Source: Actinomycetes bacterium
GTDB taxonomy: Bacteria; Actinomycetota; Acidimicrobiia; Acidimicrobiales; Ilumatobacteraceae
Reading direction: 5' to 3'
Length of the DNA: 64,000 nt
Assembly (NCBI GenBank): GCA_025360105.1
Contig: JANYCT010000051.1
Location: forward strand, 186,001-250,000
Shown here: positions 8,780 through 21,057 of the stretch, in pieces
Numbering within the stretch: the first letter of the stretch is position 1
How the letters are laid out: each line of letters opens with the position of its first letter
Program-made: the position numbers and the translations under genes
Notes under the pieces: generated by a model
What the model saw: only the letters and a program-made list of their open reading frames with translations
Database searches by the model: none
What the model was told of the DNA's origin: nothing

Positions 8780-9207
8780 TGGTCGTTGGTGGCGTTGCAC
8801 TGCTGTTGCAGCGCAAACGCTCCATCGATCCACCCACCCAAAACAACTGGCAGGTGCCGGCTCAGCTGGATCGCGCCGACTTCGCCGAGCTGGTTTGTGC
8901 TCCGGCTGACTGGCTCGTAGTCACGTTCACCTCGGCCGCGTGTCATACGTGCGCCGATGTGAAGCGCAAAGCCGCGGTTCTCGCCTGTCGTGACGTGGCT
9001 GTGATCGACGCCGACTACACCACGCACCGGCACCTGCACGAGCGCTACAACATCGACGCAGTGCCAACGCTCGTGATCGCCGACAGCGACGGGGTGGTGA
9101 GAGCCAGCTTTCTGGGCCCCGTCACCGCAACCGATTTGTGGGCAGCCTGTGCCGAAGCGCGCAACCCAGGCAGTTCACCTGAGCCCGACCTCGGCCGCCA
9201 ACACTGA
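8740..9207 (+). CDS. Membrane-anchored thioredoxin-like protein
   Basis: About 155 residues. An N-terminal transmembrane helix (LIAAVLVVVVGGVALLL) is followed by a thioredoxin fold with the redox motif CHTC in TFTSAACHTCADVK and the cis-proline region AVPTLVI. The CxxC spacing and the single membrane anchor suggest a disulfide exchange role. Which side of the membrane it faces is not certain; N-in with a short tail would put it outside. The gene overlaps the end of the DUF5719 gene by 40 nt and is probably in the same operon, where it could service Cys pairs of secreted partners. Start candidates are GTG 8725, ATG 8740 and ATG 8749; the second is a compromise. Confidence 0.8.
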   Translation: MWTMQFLIAAVLVVVVGGVALLLQRKRSIDPPTQNNWQVPAQLDRADFAELVCAPADWLVVTFTSAACHTCADVKRKAAVLACRDVAVIDADYTTHRHLHERYNIDAVPTLVIADSDGVVRASFLGPVTATDLWAACAEARNPGSSPEPDLGRQH

Positions 9208-9241
9208 CGTCGCCTCCCGCCGACGCAGATCGGATGGTGGG

Positions 9242-11242
<2,001 letters not shown>

Positions 11243-11255
11243 GGATGTAATGCTA
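11243..11255 (-). promoter_or_regulatory. -10 box for leaderless ftsH
   Basis: On the minus strand TAGCAT (11255-11250) is followed after 7 nt by the ftsH ATG at 11242. There is no ribosome site between them. Confidence 0.5.
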
Positions 11256-11373
11256 CGTGCAATCCGGCAGGGCCAAACTGTCGCGGCTCACTTTGGCCGA
11301 TGCGGAAATGGTCACATGCCGGTGATCGAAAGCAGCGCAGTGACCCGCATCCACCACCGGGGACTAATGGTCG

Positions 11374-11388
11374 TATATTTTCGCGTTG
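11374..11388 (+). promoter_or_regulatory. -10 box for leaderless DUF3499 gene
   Basis: TATATT at 11374-11379 sits 8 nt before the GTG at 11388. It fixes the start of the short gene, whose conserved part begins exactly there. Confidence 0.55.
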
Positions 11389-11612
11389 TGCAGCGTCAGT
11401 GTTCTCGGTCCGGATGTGCGGAATCAGCCGTCGTCACGTTGACCTATCAATATGCCCGCTCCGCGGTGTGGCTCGACGATCTCGCGCCCGATCGTGACCC
11501 CCACGCGTACGACCTATGTCAGCGCCATGGAGCCCGCCTGTCCGTGCCGCACGGTTGGCGTCTCGAAGATCGTCGGTCGCGCACCGAACTGGTCTACGCG
11601 GCCGCTGGCTGA
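11388..11612 (+). CDS. DUF3499-family small protein
   Basis: The 74-residue protein begins at the family's usual N-terminus, (R)xCSRxGC, and continues with AVVTLTYQYARSA, a short acidic stretch, YDLCQRHGARL and VPHGW. The paired cysteines (two in CSRSGC, one in DLCQRH) plus His suggest a small metal-binding or zinc-ribbon fold. DUF3499 is confined to actinobacteria and has no established function. The open frame extends further upstream through low-complexity sequence that is antisense to ftsH, so that longer start is rejected in favour of GTG 11388 behind its own -10 box. The gene is divergent from ftsH and overlaps the converging lipoprotein gene by 19 nt. Confidence 0.75.
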   Translation: MQRQCSRSGCAESAVVTLTYQYARSAVWLDDLAPDRDPHAYDLCQRHGARLSVPHGWRLEDRRSRTELVYAAAG

Positions 11613-12457
11613 CCCCGGCCTGCCGATCCGCCGGTTCTGTTCGCGAGCGGAGATCTCCCCGAGCTGCCCGAGCCGGCCGCATCGAACGCCGCGAGGAGAT
11701 TTTCGCCGACGGTGACCAACGTCTGTAGCGCTGAGGCGTCGGTGGGCGCGACGATCGGTGGCGCGGCTACCGATTGCGCTGGGGTGGTGTCGCCGGGAGT
11801 AGCGATCATCTCAACGGGCGTGCCGTCGCCGGTTGGATACAGACGGAACCACGCGATCAGGTTGCCAACGCGGCACCAGCCATCGATGGTCTCGCTGACC
11901 GGCTGCTTCGCACGGACGACCAGCGACTCGTCACAACGAGTGGGTGTCGTGACGTCGACGATCTCGTACGAGAGCTTCGGCGCGGTGGACGACGACGGCG
12001 GGTGGGCGCAGGTCAAAAAGGTGCCGATCGCTGCCAGATACTGGTGCGCGCCATCCACCGTTTCGGCGTCGTAGAACGTGACCATGGCCACGACTGCTTG
12101 CCCACCGTCGTAGCCGCGATTCGTGGCCGCTGTCTCGCTCGATGCGATGTTCGAGTTCTGGCCTGCGCAATCGACGACATCGAGACGGCTGGTGAGGTCT
12201 GAGTCGTCGTTCGACGTGGTTTCGGGCGGCAACCACGCGAGCTGCGCGATTGTTGGCAGCGCCCGTGCCAGCTGGTCGTGTTCCAGATGACGGACGATGG
12301 TGCTATCGCTGGTCGTCGATGGCGCTGCCTGTTCAATGGCGGCCGCTGCGGACAACGGCGTGCCAGCGGTATCCGCGGGCGACGACGTGATCGTCTGAGA
12401 ACCGCACGAGCCGACCACGATCGCCATCGCGGCCAGCCACCACTTTGCGTCAGCCAT
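11594..12457 (-). CDS. Secreted lipoprotein of unknown function
   Basis: 287 residues. The N-terminus is a lipoprotein signal with lipobox VGSC near residue 18, followed by a Ser/Thr/Ala-rich linker and a globular region with several Cys (DCAG, LTCAH, TRCDES, GWCRVG). The phrase WCRVGNLIAWFRLYP looks like the core of an extracellular sensor-like fold, reminiscent of PknH-type extracellular domains of actinobacteria, but I cannot assign it firmly. The C-terminal 35 residues are Ser/Gly/Arg-rich and probably disordered. It converges on the DUF3499 gene and overlaps its last 19 nt. Confidence 0.65.
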   Translation of the reverse strand: MADAKWWLAAMAIVVGSCGSQTITSSPADTAGTPLSAAAAIEQAAPSTTSDSTIVRHLEHDQLARALPTIAQLAWLPPETTSNDDSDLTSRLDVVDCAGQNSNIASSETAATNRGYDGGQAVVAMVTFYDAETVDGAHQYLAAIGTFLTCAHPPSSSTAPKLSYEIVDVTTPTRCDESLVVRAKQPVSETIDGWCRVGNLIAWFRLYPTGDGTPVEMIATPGDTTPAQSVAAPPIVAPTDASALQTLVTVGENLLAAFDAAGSGSSGRSPLANRTGGSAGRGQPAAA

Positions 12458-12783
12458 GTCACGAACCGTACCGGAACCATCCCGTCCGATTCGGCGAAGT
12501 AGCGCTGTAGGGGCCTAAGAAGGGCCGTTGGAGCGCTACTTCGCGAGGCCGGGCGACGGTTCGAACCATTGTCACCGACGGCGCAGGCGACCTGGCGATC
12601 GCAACGGGATCGCTCAGAACCGTGGCGACGATTGCCGCGACCGTAGGCGGCTGACCCGCCGAGATCGCAGGCGGCCGATCCGCGGCAACCGAGTCGGCGA
12701 AACGGCGAACTTGCGTGCCGGACGCGGAACACAGCACGCCCTTCATCGACCTGTACAACGCAACTTCGCTCAGGGGTACTACC
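12458..12783. other. 326-nt divergent intergenic region
   Basis: This gap separates the minus-strand lipoprotein from the plus-strand CPBP protease, so it must hold both promoters. The only strong structure is a 13-bp perfect inverted repeat at 12494-12544. Frames crossing it have no recognisable protein features. Confidence 0.6.
12494..12544. repeat. 13-bp perfect inverted repeat
   Basis: GCGAAGTAGCGCT (12494-12506) is repeated in inverted orientation as AGCGCTACTTCGC (12532-12544) around a 25-nt loop that itself contains two GGCC blocks able to pair. It lies in a divergent promoter region close to the lipoprotein start and has no T-tract. It may be a regulatory structure, a terminator for antisense transcription, or one copy of an interspersed palindrome. 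Confidence 0.6.
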
Positions 12784-13557
12784 GTGGCAACCGTGCCCAA
12801 AACACCATCCATCCGCGGCGCGGGCGCTGCCCAAACAACGGTCGCGGGCGCGCCGCTCACGTCGACGCCGGCAGTCTCTCTGGGCGTCGCTTTGCTCACG
12901 TGGATGGCGGGCTGGTTCATGGGCAACGTGTTGGGCAGTCTGGTGCTGGCCGGCTCGGGCAAAGCAAACGTGCCCTCAGCCGAGCGTCCGGTGTGGCTCG
13001 TGGCGAGCATGGCCGTTGCGTTATGGCTTCCCCAAATAGCAGCGCTCGTGGTGGCGAGCCGCCGCTTCGCGACGGGCAATCTCGCAACCGACTTCTCGCT
13101 GCGCTTCGCGACCATCGACCTCGTGGGAGTCCCTATCGGTGTGCTCAGCCAGTTGGTGTTGCTGCGTCTCGTCTACTGGCCACTCGAAGCCGCGTGGCCA
13201 CACACATTTGGCAGCAAGCAACTCGAACAAAACGCGCGCGATCTGTATGACACGGCGCACGGTGCGTGGCTCGTGGTGCTCGTCCTCATCATCGTGGTCG
13301 GCGCACCGTTGGTCGAGGAGTTGGTATACCGCGGCCTGCTGATGGGCGCCGCCCGTCGTCGCCTGCACGATGTCGTCGCGCTCGTTGCCGTGGCGGCGTT
13401 CTTCGCGCTGATTCACTTCCGTCCTGTTGAGTACCCAGGCTTGTTCGTGTTCGGCCTTGTGCTCGGCGCGTGCGTGCTTGTGACCGATCGCATCGGCATG
13501 GGAGTCGTGGCGCACATGGCCTTCAACGCCACTGCGCTTGCCCTCGTTGCGCGCTGA
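12784..13557 (+). CDS. CPBP-family intramembrane metalloprotease (Abi/CAAX type)
   Basis: About 257 residues with six or more membrane helices. The three family motifs are present: EELVYRG (EExxxR) near residue 176, FFALIHF (FxxxH) near 204, and HMAFN (HxxxN) near 243. These glutamic intramembrane proteases cleave prenylated or other membrane proteins, and some give immunity to bacteriocins; the substrate here is unknown. GTG 12784 is favoured over earlier starts because AGGGG lies 7 nt upstream. GTG 12793 is also possible. The gene runs alone between the divergent lipoprotein and the following membrane protein. Confidence 0.85.
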   Translation: MATVPKTPSIRGAGAAQTTVAGAPLTSTPAVSLGVALLTWMAGWFMGNVLGSLVLAGSGKANVPSAERPVWLVASMAVALWLPQIAALVVASRRFATGNLATDFSLRFATIDLVGVPIGVLSQLVLLRLVYWPLEAAWPHTFGSKQLEQNARDLYDTAHGAWLVVLVLIIVVGAPLVEELVYRGLLMGAARRRLHDVVALVAVAAFFALIHFRPVEYPGLFVFGLVLGACVLVTDRIGMGVVAHMAFNATALALVAR

Positions 13558-13611
13558 TTGAACGACGCCTGACGTGAGTTCTTGTCCGGTGGATGACAGA
13601 CTGTCGCCCGC

Positions 13612-16299
13612 ATGACGGAACTGTTCGATCCCGCCGCTGTTCTGGTAGATGCACCAGAAGTCGAATTCGCTGGCGAACCGGCGGCACCCGCGCGTGCGCC
13701 TGGAGTTTTCCGCCGCAGTTGGCAGTCCATCATTCGTCGACCTTTGAACTGGATCGATCGGCCGTGGACGCTCGAACGTGTTGTGCAGACTGTTACGGCG
13801 TTTGTGTTCCTCCTCGTGGCCGCGATCATCACGCTCAACGTTGTGCACTGGGATCTTGTCACGACCAACAACACACCGACTGGCGGCGATATGGGCGCGC
13901 ACGTCATGGGCCCGGCCTATCTGCGCGATCATCTGTTGCCGAACCTGCGTCTGTCGGGATGGAACCCGTATTGGTACGACGGCTTCCCGATGTACCGCTT
14001 CTACATGGTCATCCCCGCGCTGATGATCGTGCTCGTCAACGTGATCGTGCCGTACGGCATCGCGTTCAAGATCGTCGCGGTGCTCGGCATCTTGTCGTTG
14101 CCGGCCTGCTGTTGGGCGTTCGGCCGGCTGAGCAAGTTCGTCTTTCCGATCCCCGAATTGTTCGCACTCGGCGCGCTGATCTTCTTGCTCGACGAGAGCT
14201 TCAGCATTTACGGCGGAAACGTCAAGAGCACGATGGCTGGAGAGTTCTCGTTCAGCATCGCACTCTCGTTCGCGATGCTCGGCCTCGGACTGTTCTCGCA
14301 GGGACTCGAGACGGGTAAGTACCGCGGACGAACGGCGGTGATCCTTGCCCTGGCCGTGCTGTGCCATGGAATCGTCGCAATCTTCGTGGTGATCGCGGTG
14401 GCCCTGATGTGGTTGATCTCGCTTGACAAGGAGCGCTTCAAGTACGGCGTCACCACGCTGTTGCCGGCTGTGCTGTTGTCTGCGTTCTGGATGATCCCGT
14501 TCGTGAGCGGCACTGCGTACATGACCGACATGAAGTACGGCAAGCGGCCCGAAGGCGCTGGCGATTCGTACTGGAAGATGTTCTTCCCACTCGACGTCAC
14601 CTTCGACCGAATCATCTTCGTGCTCGCCGCGATCGGGTTGGTCAGCGCGATCGTTCGTCGGCACCGCGCCGGCACCTGGCTCGGTGTGTGCATCCTCGCG
14701 TTGTGCGTACTCACCCGTCTCGCCGAGAACTCGCTGCCGGTTATTGGTCTCTTGTGGAACCCGCGTGTTCTGCCGTTCATTTACCTGCTGCGTTACCTGC
14801 TGATGATGGTCGGTCTGGTCGAGGTGGGCCGCAGCTTCATCTGGACGTTCAACATGGCGCGGGTCGGCCAAGCTGTATTCCGCGAACGTCGCGTGGGCCG
14901 AACGGGTGCGGCGGTGGCGTTGCCGAGCGGTCGTTCATACGTGGTCGGTGGGGCGATCACCGCCTTTGCTGCACTACTTGTCGTCGGCGCGATCCTGTCG
15001 GTGGAGTTCGAAGTGGATTGGTGGGGGAGCGGCCGCGTGAATGGCCGCTACGCGCTCACCATCGGACCCGACAACGGCCAGAGCGTGGCGCTCTACGAAA
15101 AGCGACCCACGACCGGCCGCGGCCTCAGCGACAGTTGGTCCCGATACAACTTCACCGGTTACGAATCGAAGAACGCGTACGGCGAGTACCGCTCGGTGGT
15201 CCTGGCTATGGATGCCATCGGCAAGGACCCCAACTATGGCTGCGGTCGAGCGCTCTGGGAGAACAATGGCGACAACGGCAAGTACGGCACCACGATGGCG
15301 CTGATGCTCTTGCCGCATTGGACTGACGGCTGCATCGGAAGTAGCGAGGGTCTGTTCTTCGAGGCATCGGGTACGACGCCGTATCACTTCCTCACGGCCG
15401 CAGCGATGTCGGCGAACAGCTCGAATCCCGTGCGTCAACTCCGCTATCTCGACAACGACCCTGCTGTCGGCGTGCCGTACCTGCAGAAGCTCGGCATCCG
15501 TTATTACATGGCATGGACCGAAAAGGCGGTCGCCAAGGCCGAGGTGCAACCAGGCCTCAAGCGAATCGCCACGAGCGGGCCGTGGCACATCTATCAGGTG
15601 GCCGACAGCGACATCGTGGTGCCGATGACGGTGCAGCCCGTGGTGGTCAAGGAACGGCCCGGCGACCAGCGCGAACGTTGGCTGGAACTCGGCTCGAGTT
15701 GGTTCCAGAACCCCAAGGATTGGGCGGCGATGCCAGCGGCCGACGGGCCGAGCGCGTGGCAACACATCACATCTCAGGTCGATCAGTCTCGTGTGTCGCT
15801 GAACCGTGTCGATGTATTGAAGCCGGTGGAGACGATCACACCCGTTGCATTGCCTGCGATAACCGTGTCGAACGTGAAGATGGGCAACGAGACCGTCGAT
15901 TTCGATGTCAGCCAGGTGGGCGTGCCTGTGCTCGTGAAGGTGAGCTACTTCCCGAACTGGTCCGTCTCCGGCGGGCTGGGCCCGTACCGGGTGGCCCCAA
16001 ACCTGATGGTGGTCATCCCTACCTCCAAGCACGTCCACATGAACTACGCGCACACCTTCACTGACTACGTCGCGTATTTCCTCACCATGCTCGGTGTGGC
16101 GCTCATCTTCGTGTTCCGCAAATGGGTGCCCATTCGGTACCGAACGTCGACGCTCGCCGGAGTGTCGCCCCGTGACTTTGGCGGATCCCCTGCACCTGCC
16201 ACCGCGCCAGATTGGGTACCCATTGACGACACACCGCCCGATGGGTCTGCGGTGATGCCACCCGAAGCTCTCGCGGAGGCTCCGCACGGAATGGGGTGA
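13612..16299 (+). CDS. Large GT-C-like membrane protein (PTPS-related family)
   Basis: 895 residues with about ten N-terminal membrane segments, a long soluble region from roughly 460 to 820, and one more membrane segment near 825-845. The first loop holds GGDMGAHVMGPAYLRDHLLPN and NPYWYDGFPMYRFY, the acid-rich first-loop signature seen in membrane proteins of the 6-pyruvoyl-tetrahydropterin-synthase-related family, which share the GT-C fold. A glycosyltransferase acting from a polyprenyl-phosphate sugar at the outer face is inferred. It lies directly before the phosphomannomutase gene, which supports a sugar role. The start ATG 13612 has a CAGACT box 9 nt upstream. Confidence 0.75.
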   Translation: MTELFDPAAVLVDAPEVEFAGEPAAPARAPGVFRRSWQSIIRRPLNWIDRPWTLERVVQTVTAFVFLLVAAIITLNVVHWDLVTTNNTPTGGDMGAHVMGPAYLRDHLLPNLRLSGWNPYWYDGFPMYRFYMVIPALMIVLVNVIVPYGIAFKIVAVLGILSLPACCWAFGRLSKFVFPIPELFALGALIFLLDESFSIYGGNVKSTMAGEFSFSIALSFAMLGLGLFSQGLETGKYRGRTAVILALAVLCHGIVAIFVVIAVALMWLISLDKERFKYGVTTLLPAVLLSAFWMIPFVSGTAYMTDMKYGKRPEGAGDSYWKMFFPLDVTFDRIIFVLAAIGLVSAIVRRHRAGTWLGVCILALCVLTRLAENSLPVIGLLWNPRVLPFIYLLRYLLMMVGLVEVGRSFIWTFNMARVGQAVFRERRVGRTGAAVALPSGRSYVVGGAITAFAALLVVGAILSVEFEVDWWGSGRVNGRYALTIGPDNGQSVALYEKRPTTGRGLSDSWSRYNFTGYESKNAYGEYRSVVLAMDAIGKDPNYGCGRALWENNGDNGKYGTTMALMLLPHWTDGCIGSSEGLFFEASGTTPYHFLTAAAMSANSSNPVRQLRYLDNDPAVGVPYLQKLGIRYYMAWTEKAVAKAEVQPGLKRIATSGPWHIYQVADSDIVVPMTVQPVVVKERPGDQRERWLELGSSWFQNPKDWAAMPAADGPSAWQHITSQVDQSRVSLNRVDVLKPVETITPVALPAITVSNVKMGNETVDFDVSQVGVPVLVKVSYFPNWSVSGGLGPYRVAPNLMVVIPTSKHVHMNYAHTFTDYVAYFLTMLGVALIFVFRKWVPIRYRTSTLAGVSPRDFGGSPAPATAPDWVPIDDTPPDGSAVMPPEALAEAPHGMG

Positions 16300-16323
16300 G
16301 TGGGCGAAGTCGCGCCGCTCCGA

Positions 16324-16340
16324 TAACGTTTCGGCTGACA
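16324..16340 (+). promoter_or_regulatory. -10 box for leaderless phosphomannomutase
   Basis: TAACGT at 16324-16329 is 10 nt before the ATG at 16340, with no ribosome site in between. A separate promoter for this gene is therefore likely even though the upstream gene ends only 40 nt earlier. Confidence 0.4.
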
Positions 16341-17719
16341 TGCCCACTTCAGACTCCCAGCCCATTTCGAAGCTTGATGCCATCGTCAAGGCCTACGACA
16401 TCAGAGGCACGGTGCCTGATCAGTTCGACACCGACGTCGCGTATGCGCTGGGTGTTGCCTTCGCTGCCTTCACCCGCGTGCCCCACATCGTGGTCGGTCA
16501 CGACATGCGCCCGTCAGGTCCCGAACTCGTCGAGGCGTTCGCCCGTGGTGTGATGGAGCAGGGCATCGACGTGATTCATCTCGGTCTTGCATCAACCGAT
16601 CTGTTGTATTTTGCCGCCGGTCGTCTCGATGCTCCCGGCGCGATGTTCACCGCGTCGCACAACCCGGCGCAATACAACGGCATCAAGTTGTGCCTGTCGG
16701 GCGCTCGCCCGGTCGGCGCCGATACCGGCCTGCCTGAGATCCAGGCCAGCGCTCAGGCCGTGCTCGATGGTCGCGGACCATTGCCAGTGCAGCGCCCGGG
16801 CCGCGCGACGCAACGCAATCTGCTCTCCGCCTTTGCCGATCACGTGATCTCCTTCATCGACCCCTCACAATTGCGTCCGCTGAAGGTCGTTGCCGACACA
16901 GCGAACGGCATGGGGGGCCTCGTCGTGCCTGCGGTGTTCGAACGCCTTGCCGTCATCGACCTCGAGATCATGTACGGCGAACTCGACGGCACGTTCCCGA
17001 ATCATCCCGCCGATCCGTTGCAGCCTGCTAATCAGCGTGATCTGCAGGCCCGCGTTGTGTCGGGCGGCTTCGATGTCGGCCTTGCCTTCGATGGCGATGC
17101 CGATCGAGTGTTCGTTGTCGACGAGCAGGGCCGCGGCATCAGCGGTTCCACCACCACTGCGCTGTTGGCTACCAGCGTGTTGCGCAAGCACCCCGGCGCC
17201 ACCATCTTGTACAACCTCATCTGCTCACGTGCCGTGCCAGAGGTGATTCGTGAACACGGCGGCGTGCCGATTCGCACTAAGGTAGGTCATTCGTTCATCA
17301 AGCAGATCATGGCCGATACCGGTGCCGTGTTCGGTGGCGAACACTCGGCGCACTACTACTTCCTCGAGAACTACCGCGCCGACAGCGGCCTCATCGCATC
17401 GATGCTCGTCCTCGAAGAACTCAGTCGCGGGCAGCAGGATCTGTCGATCCTGCGCAAGCCGTTCGAGCGTTACTCCTCGAGCGGTGAGATCAATACGCAG
17501 GTGAACGATGCCGATGCAGTCCTCAAAGCCGTCGCTGCGCAGTTCGCCTCCGCGGGGCTCGATCACCTTGACGGCCTCACCGTGGACTCCGGCCCGTGGT
17601 GGTTCAATCTGCGACCCAGCAATACCGAACCACTGCTCCGCCTGAATCTCGAAGCACCCAACCGCGACGAATGTGATCAGCACGTGGCAGAAGTCCTCGC
17701 CCTGATCACCAGCGTCTGA
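16340..17719 (+). CDS. manB: Phosphomannomutase/phosphoglucomutase
   Basis: 459 residues of the alpha-D-phosphohexomutase superfamily. The catalytic serine loop TASHNPAQYNGIK is at about 109-121, the metal loop DGDADR at about 252, the sugar-specificity loop GGEHSAHYYF near 333, and the phosphate-binding RPSNTEP near 430. The GEHS loop is typical of the bifunctional PMM/PGM enzymes. It interconverts mannose- or glucose-6-phosphate with the 1-phosphate, feeding GDP-mannose, and from it GDP-fucose, to glycan synthesis. That suits the fucosyltransferase-bearing locus further on. The symbol follows common actinobacterial use; an algC-like assignment is equally fair. Confidence 0.9.
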   Translation: MPTSDSQPISKLDAIVKAYDIRGTVPDQFDTDVAYALGVAFAAFTRVPHIVVGHDMRPSGPELVEAFARGVMEQGIDVIHLGLASTDLLYFAAGRLDAPGAMFTASHNPAQYNGIKLCLSGARPVGADTGLPEIQASAQAVLDGRGPLPVQRPGRATQRNLLSAFADHVISFIDPSQLRPLKVVADTANGMGGLVVPAVFERLAVIDLEIMYGELDGTFPNHPADPLQPANQRDLQARVVSGGFDVGLAFDGDADRVFVVDEQGRGISGSTTTALLATSVLRKHPGATILYNLICSRAVPEVIREHGGVPIRTKVGHSFIKQIMADTGAVFGGEHSAHYYFLENYRADSGLIASMLVLEELSRGQQDLSILRKPFERYSSSGEINTQVNDADAVLKAVAAQFASAGLDHLDGLTVDSGPWWFNLRPSNTEPLLRLNLEAPNRDECDQHVAEVLALITSV

Positions 17720-17739
17720 CGCAAAGGAACGAACCGCTC

Positions 17740-17982
17740 ATGGCACTCGACCAACGCCTGCTCGACATTCTCGCCTGTCCCAAGGACAAAGGCCCGCTCT
17801 ACTACATCGCCGACGAAGGCGCGCTGTACAACCCCCGTCTGCAGTTGCGTTATGCGGTTCGCGACGACATCCCCGTGATGCTCATCGACGAGGCTGATCA
17901 CGTGACGGCCGAGGAGCACGCACGCATCATCGCGCTCGTCGAGGCGCGGGGCATCGATCCCACCTTCATCGCTACGGCGTGA
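17740..17982 (+). CDS. Trm112-like/UPF0434 family protein
   Basis: An 80-residue protein with the family start LLDILACPKDKGPL, the YNPRLQLRYAVRDDIPVML block and DEADHVTAEEHA. UPF0434/Trm112-like proteins are small zinc-ribbon relatives; here only one cysteine (ACP) is kept, so zinc binding in the usual four-Cys form is unlikely. AAAGGA lies before the ATG. The gene sits 20 nt after the phosphomannomutase gene and is probably co-transcribed with it, an arrangement common in actinobacteria. Function is not established. Confidence 0.85.
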   Translation: MALDQRLLDILACPKDKGPLYYIADEGALYNPRLQLRYAVRDDIPVMLIDEADHVTAEEHARIIALVEARGIDPTFIATA

Positions 17983-18067
17983 GGTTCGCATCCACATGCT
18001 GCGTTCGCTCGTCGACCCCGCGGGGGATACAGTGAGCTGCCGGGCGGCCGAGGTAGGGAGCAACGGA

Positions 18068-19489
18068 ATGCGGATTCGTCACCGAATGAGATCAAGGGTC
18101 ATCGGTGGGCTGCTCGCGTCGGCGGTGGCTCTGTCAGCTGTGTCGCTCACCTCGGTCGCCGGTGTCGTCCCCTCGGCGCACGCCATTCCATTGGGGTTGG
18201 GGGCCGGCGGCGAGTACCACCCGCTGACTCCTGCACGTATCTACGACACCCGCCCGAGTACGGCGTTTCCCAGCGGTATCAATTCGGCTGGCGTACCCAT
18301 CGCGACCAGCCCCGCTGGCGGCTTCGTCGATGTCCAGATCCTGGGTCAGGGTGGTATTCCGGCATCGGCGGACGATGTGCTCGCGGTAGCGGTCAGCATC
18401 ACTGTCACCGGCCCGACAAGCGTGGGTTTCCTGCAGGCCTACCCCACTGGTTCTGCGGCGGGTATCTCGAGCATCGTCAACTTCACGGCTGGCCAGACGG
18501 TACCGAACCTCACGGTGATCACCCTCGGAGCAAACGGCAAGCTCACGCTCAGGTTGTCGACGCCGGTAGCGGCGCAAGCCGATGTGCTGATCGATGTGTT
18601 CGGCTGGTTCTCCACCAGTGCGTACGGAACCAACGGCGCCCGGTTCATCCCGGTCGGACCTGGTCGAATCTGGGACACACGAGAGCCGTCGTTCAACGGC
18701 ACTGGCAAACCCATTGGACAGGCCCAGACGATCGCCGTTCCGATCCGTGGCGCCGACTCGCAGATTCCCGCCGTCACCGACATCGTGCCGAATGATCCCA
18801 ATGTCGTGGGTGTGGTGCTGAACGTCACCGGCATCAACACCGAGCCCTACAACGTTCCCACCTTCGTCAGCGTGCTGCCCGAGTCCCCCAGCGCGCCGCC
18901 TACCACCTCGAATCTCAACCTCGGTCAGAACCAGATCAAGGCCAACCTCGTCATCGTCCCAGTCACCAACGCCGATGGAGCGATCCGGCTGTACAACAGT
19001 GGCGGCAACACACATGTGGCCATTGATGTCGTCGGCTACATGATGGCCGGCGTCGACGACTCCACTCACCCTCGCCAGGGTCGCGTCATTCCACTCACGT
19101 CGCCATTCCGGGCCTTCGACACCCGCGAGCCCAGCTTCGGCAATGCACAACTTGGGCCGGGCCAAGCCGAGGCGTGGAGCTTCAGCCAGTTTGTCAGCTC
19201 GGTCACCCTGGGCGGCCAAGGAGTGGGCAATCAGTTAGCACTCCTCGGCAACCTCACCGGCACCGGTCTCACCCGCGTGTACCCCTATGTGCCGGTGGCC
19301 AGTTTCTTCACGATGTATCCCGGCGATGTCGGCCGGCCTCTCACCAGCAACATCAACCTCACCGAGGGCGCCAGCGTGCCCAACATGGCGGTTCTGAAGC
19401 TCGGCGCAGGCAGCCAGATCAAGGCGTTCAACAGCGCCGGCTACCTGCACTACCTGTTCGACGTGAGTGCCGTGGTGCTGGGCGACTGA
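18068..19489 (+). CDS. Secreted protein with three DTR/GWF-type repeats
   Basis: 473 residues with a signal peptide (VIGGLLASAVALSAVSL, cleavage after SAHA near residue 41). Three tandem repeats of about 130-140 residues follow. They start at ARIYDTR, GRIWDTR and FRAFDTR, and close with IDVFGWF, IDVVGYM and FDVSAVV. This is the same module as in the C-terminal half of the protein at 964, but without its paired cysteines. No catalytic motif is visible, and a beta-rich adhesion, sugar-binding or surface-layer role is inferred. ATG 18068 is preferred over the earlier TTG/ATG frame because AGGGAG lies 7 nt upstream and the signal peptide begins there. Confidence 0.8.
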   Translation: MRIRHRMRSRVIGGLLASAVALSAVSLTSVAGVVPSAHAIPLGLGAGGEYHPLTPARIYDTRPSTAFPSGINSAGVPIATSPAGGFVDVQILGQGGIPASADDVLAVAVSITVTGPTSVGFLQAYPTGSAAGISSIVNFTAGQTVPNLTVITLGANGKLTLRLSTPVAAQADVLIDVFGWFSTSAYGTNGARFIPVGPGRIWDTREPSFNGTGKPIGQAQTIAVPIRGADSQIPAVTDIVPNDPNVVGVVLNVTGINTEPYNVPTFVSVLPESPSAPPTTSNLNLGQNQIKANLVIVPVTNADGAIRLYNSGGNTHVAIDVVGYMMAGVDDSTHPRQGRVIPLTSPFRAFDTREPSFGNAQLGPGQAEAWSFSQFVSSVTLGGQGVGNQLALLGNLTGTGLTRVYPYVPVASFFTMYPGDVGRPLTSNINLTEGASVPNMAVLKLGAGSQIKAFNSAGYLHYLFDVSAVVLGD

Positions 19490-19494
19490 CACCG

Positions 19495-19585
19495 TAGACT
19501 CACCGGCTGCGGGCTGACACGAACACGGTGCCAGCAGGCCCCGGCCCGAGATCATCCACACTCTGTTTCCCTTGGAGGAACCGTT
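19495..19585 (+). promoter_or_regulatory. Promoter -10 box and leader of sahH
   Basis: TAGACT at 19495-19500 would start transcription near 19507, giving a leader of about 80 nt. The leader contains a CGGGC/GCCCG pair, and GGAGG lies just before the ATG. Unlike many neighbours this gene is therefore leadered. I do not find the conserved core of the SAH or SAM riboswitches in it. Confidence 0.4.
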
Positions 19586-21052
<1,467 letters not shown>

Positions 21053-21057
21053 TGGTC

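Noticed and set aside
13021-14871. 616-residue minus-strand frame
   Set aside because: Composition is Glu/Arg/His-rich and low in hydrophobic residues, and it mirrors the CPBP and membrane-protein genes.
14974-16389. 471-residue minus-strand frame
   Set aside because: Antisense shadow of the GT-C-like gene with no recognisable domain.
19501-19585. SAH or SAM riboswitch before ahcY
   Set aside because: The leader is GC-rich and can pair in part, but the conserved core sequences of these riboswitches are not found.
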